From Aquimarina sp. (GTDB lineage Bacteria > Bacteroidota > Bacteroidia > Flavobacteriales > Flavobacteriaceae), in contig WTKB01000295.1 in NCBI GenBank assembly GCA_011524575.1, positions 1 to 5,379 on the forward strand: a stretch of 5,379 nucleotides of DNA, read 5' to 3'. The position numbers and the translations under genes are program-made. Of the stretch, positions 5,326 through 5,379 are shown piece after piece. How positions within the stretch are numbered: the stretch's first letter is position 1; each line of letters opens with the position of its first letter. The notes below the pieces were generated by a model, which worked only from the letters and a program-made list of their open reading frames with translations, had not been told where the DNA came from and did no database searches.

Positions 5326-5379
5326 AATACCAATTGATCTTTGAAATCGATATAAAATAAATTGAAGTATTTTTTCTTT
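5326..5379 (+). terminator. Weak candidate plus-strand hairpin with T-rich tail
   Basis: AATACCAATT (5326-5335) can pair with AATTGAAGTATT (5360-5371), leaving a two-base bulge and a 24-base loop, followed by TTTTTCTTT to the window edge. On the plus strand this could end transcription of the AraC gene about 200 bp upstream. The stem is almost all A-T with a large loop, so the call is weak, and the T-rich tail may simply be AT-rich intergenic DNA. Confidence 0.2.

Noticed and set aside
1..5379. CRISPR arrays, tRNA or rRNA genes, toxin-antitoxin or defence genes
   Set aside because: I saw no spaced repeat array, no tRNA cloverleaf or rRNA segment, and no unexplained complete open frame large enough for such a system.

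Overview
The window holds a chromosomal heme (tetrapyrrole) biosynthesis cluster from an AT-rich member of the Bacteroidota, most likely a Flavobacteriaceae species. The assignment rests on the gene order (divergent AraC regulator, then hemA-hemC-hemD-hemE, then hemF), on HemA and HemC motif variants that I associate with Bacteroidota (GDFEI in place of GE-Q-I in HemA, PAPAQGAM in HemC), on very low GC outside the genes, and on the lack of clear Shine-Dalgarno sequences. No species name can be given from the sequence alone.

Layout from left to right. Positions 1-47 (minus) are the first 15 codons of a gene that looks like hemF and runs off the left edge. Positions 48-172 are intergenic and hold a strong minus-strand terminator hairpin (65-106) plus one copy of a diverged 34-bp repeat. 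Next come four genes on the minus strand, hemE (173-1198), hemD (1191-1847), hemC (1862-2794) and hemA (2797-4044), which overlap or nearly touch and so form one operon transcribed right to left. Positions 4045-4273 are a 229-bp AT-rich divergent promoter region with candidate regulatory repeats. An AraC-family regulator (4274-5122) is transcribed to the right. The last 257 bp (5123-5379) hold no intact gene. They contain what looks like the decayed C-terminal end of a histidine kinase on the minus strand, a 13-bp inverted repeat pair, and the second copy of the 34-bp repeat in opposite orientation.

The enzymes work in one pathway. HemA (glutamyl-tRNA reductase) makes the first committed intermediate; HemL and HemB, not in this window, would carry it to porphobilinogen; HemC and HemD make uroporphyrinogen III; HemE decarboxylates it to coproporphyrinogen III; HemF, if the partial gene is read correctly, oxidises that product to protoporphyrinogen IX. 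The divergent AraC protein is the obvious candidate regulator of the operon. It carries a Cys-Pro dipeptide in its interdomain linker, which may be worth testing as a heme-responsive site.

The window is mostly ordinary core metabolism, and I found no convincing new biological system. The points most worth a second look are the terminator that sits directly in front of hemF, the Cys-Pro motif and promoter-region repeats of the AraC/hemA pair, and the repeats at the two ends of the window.
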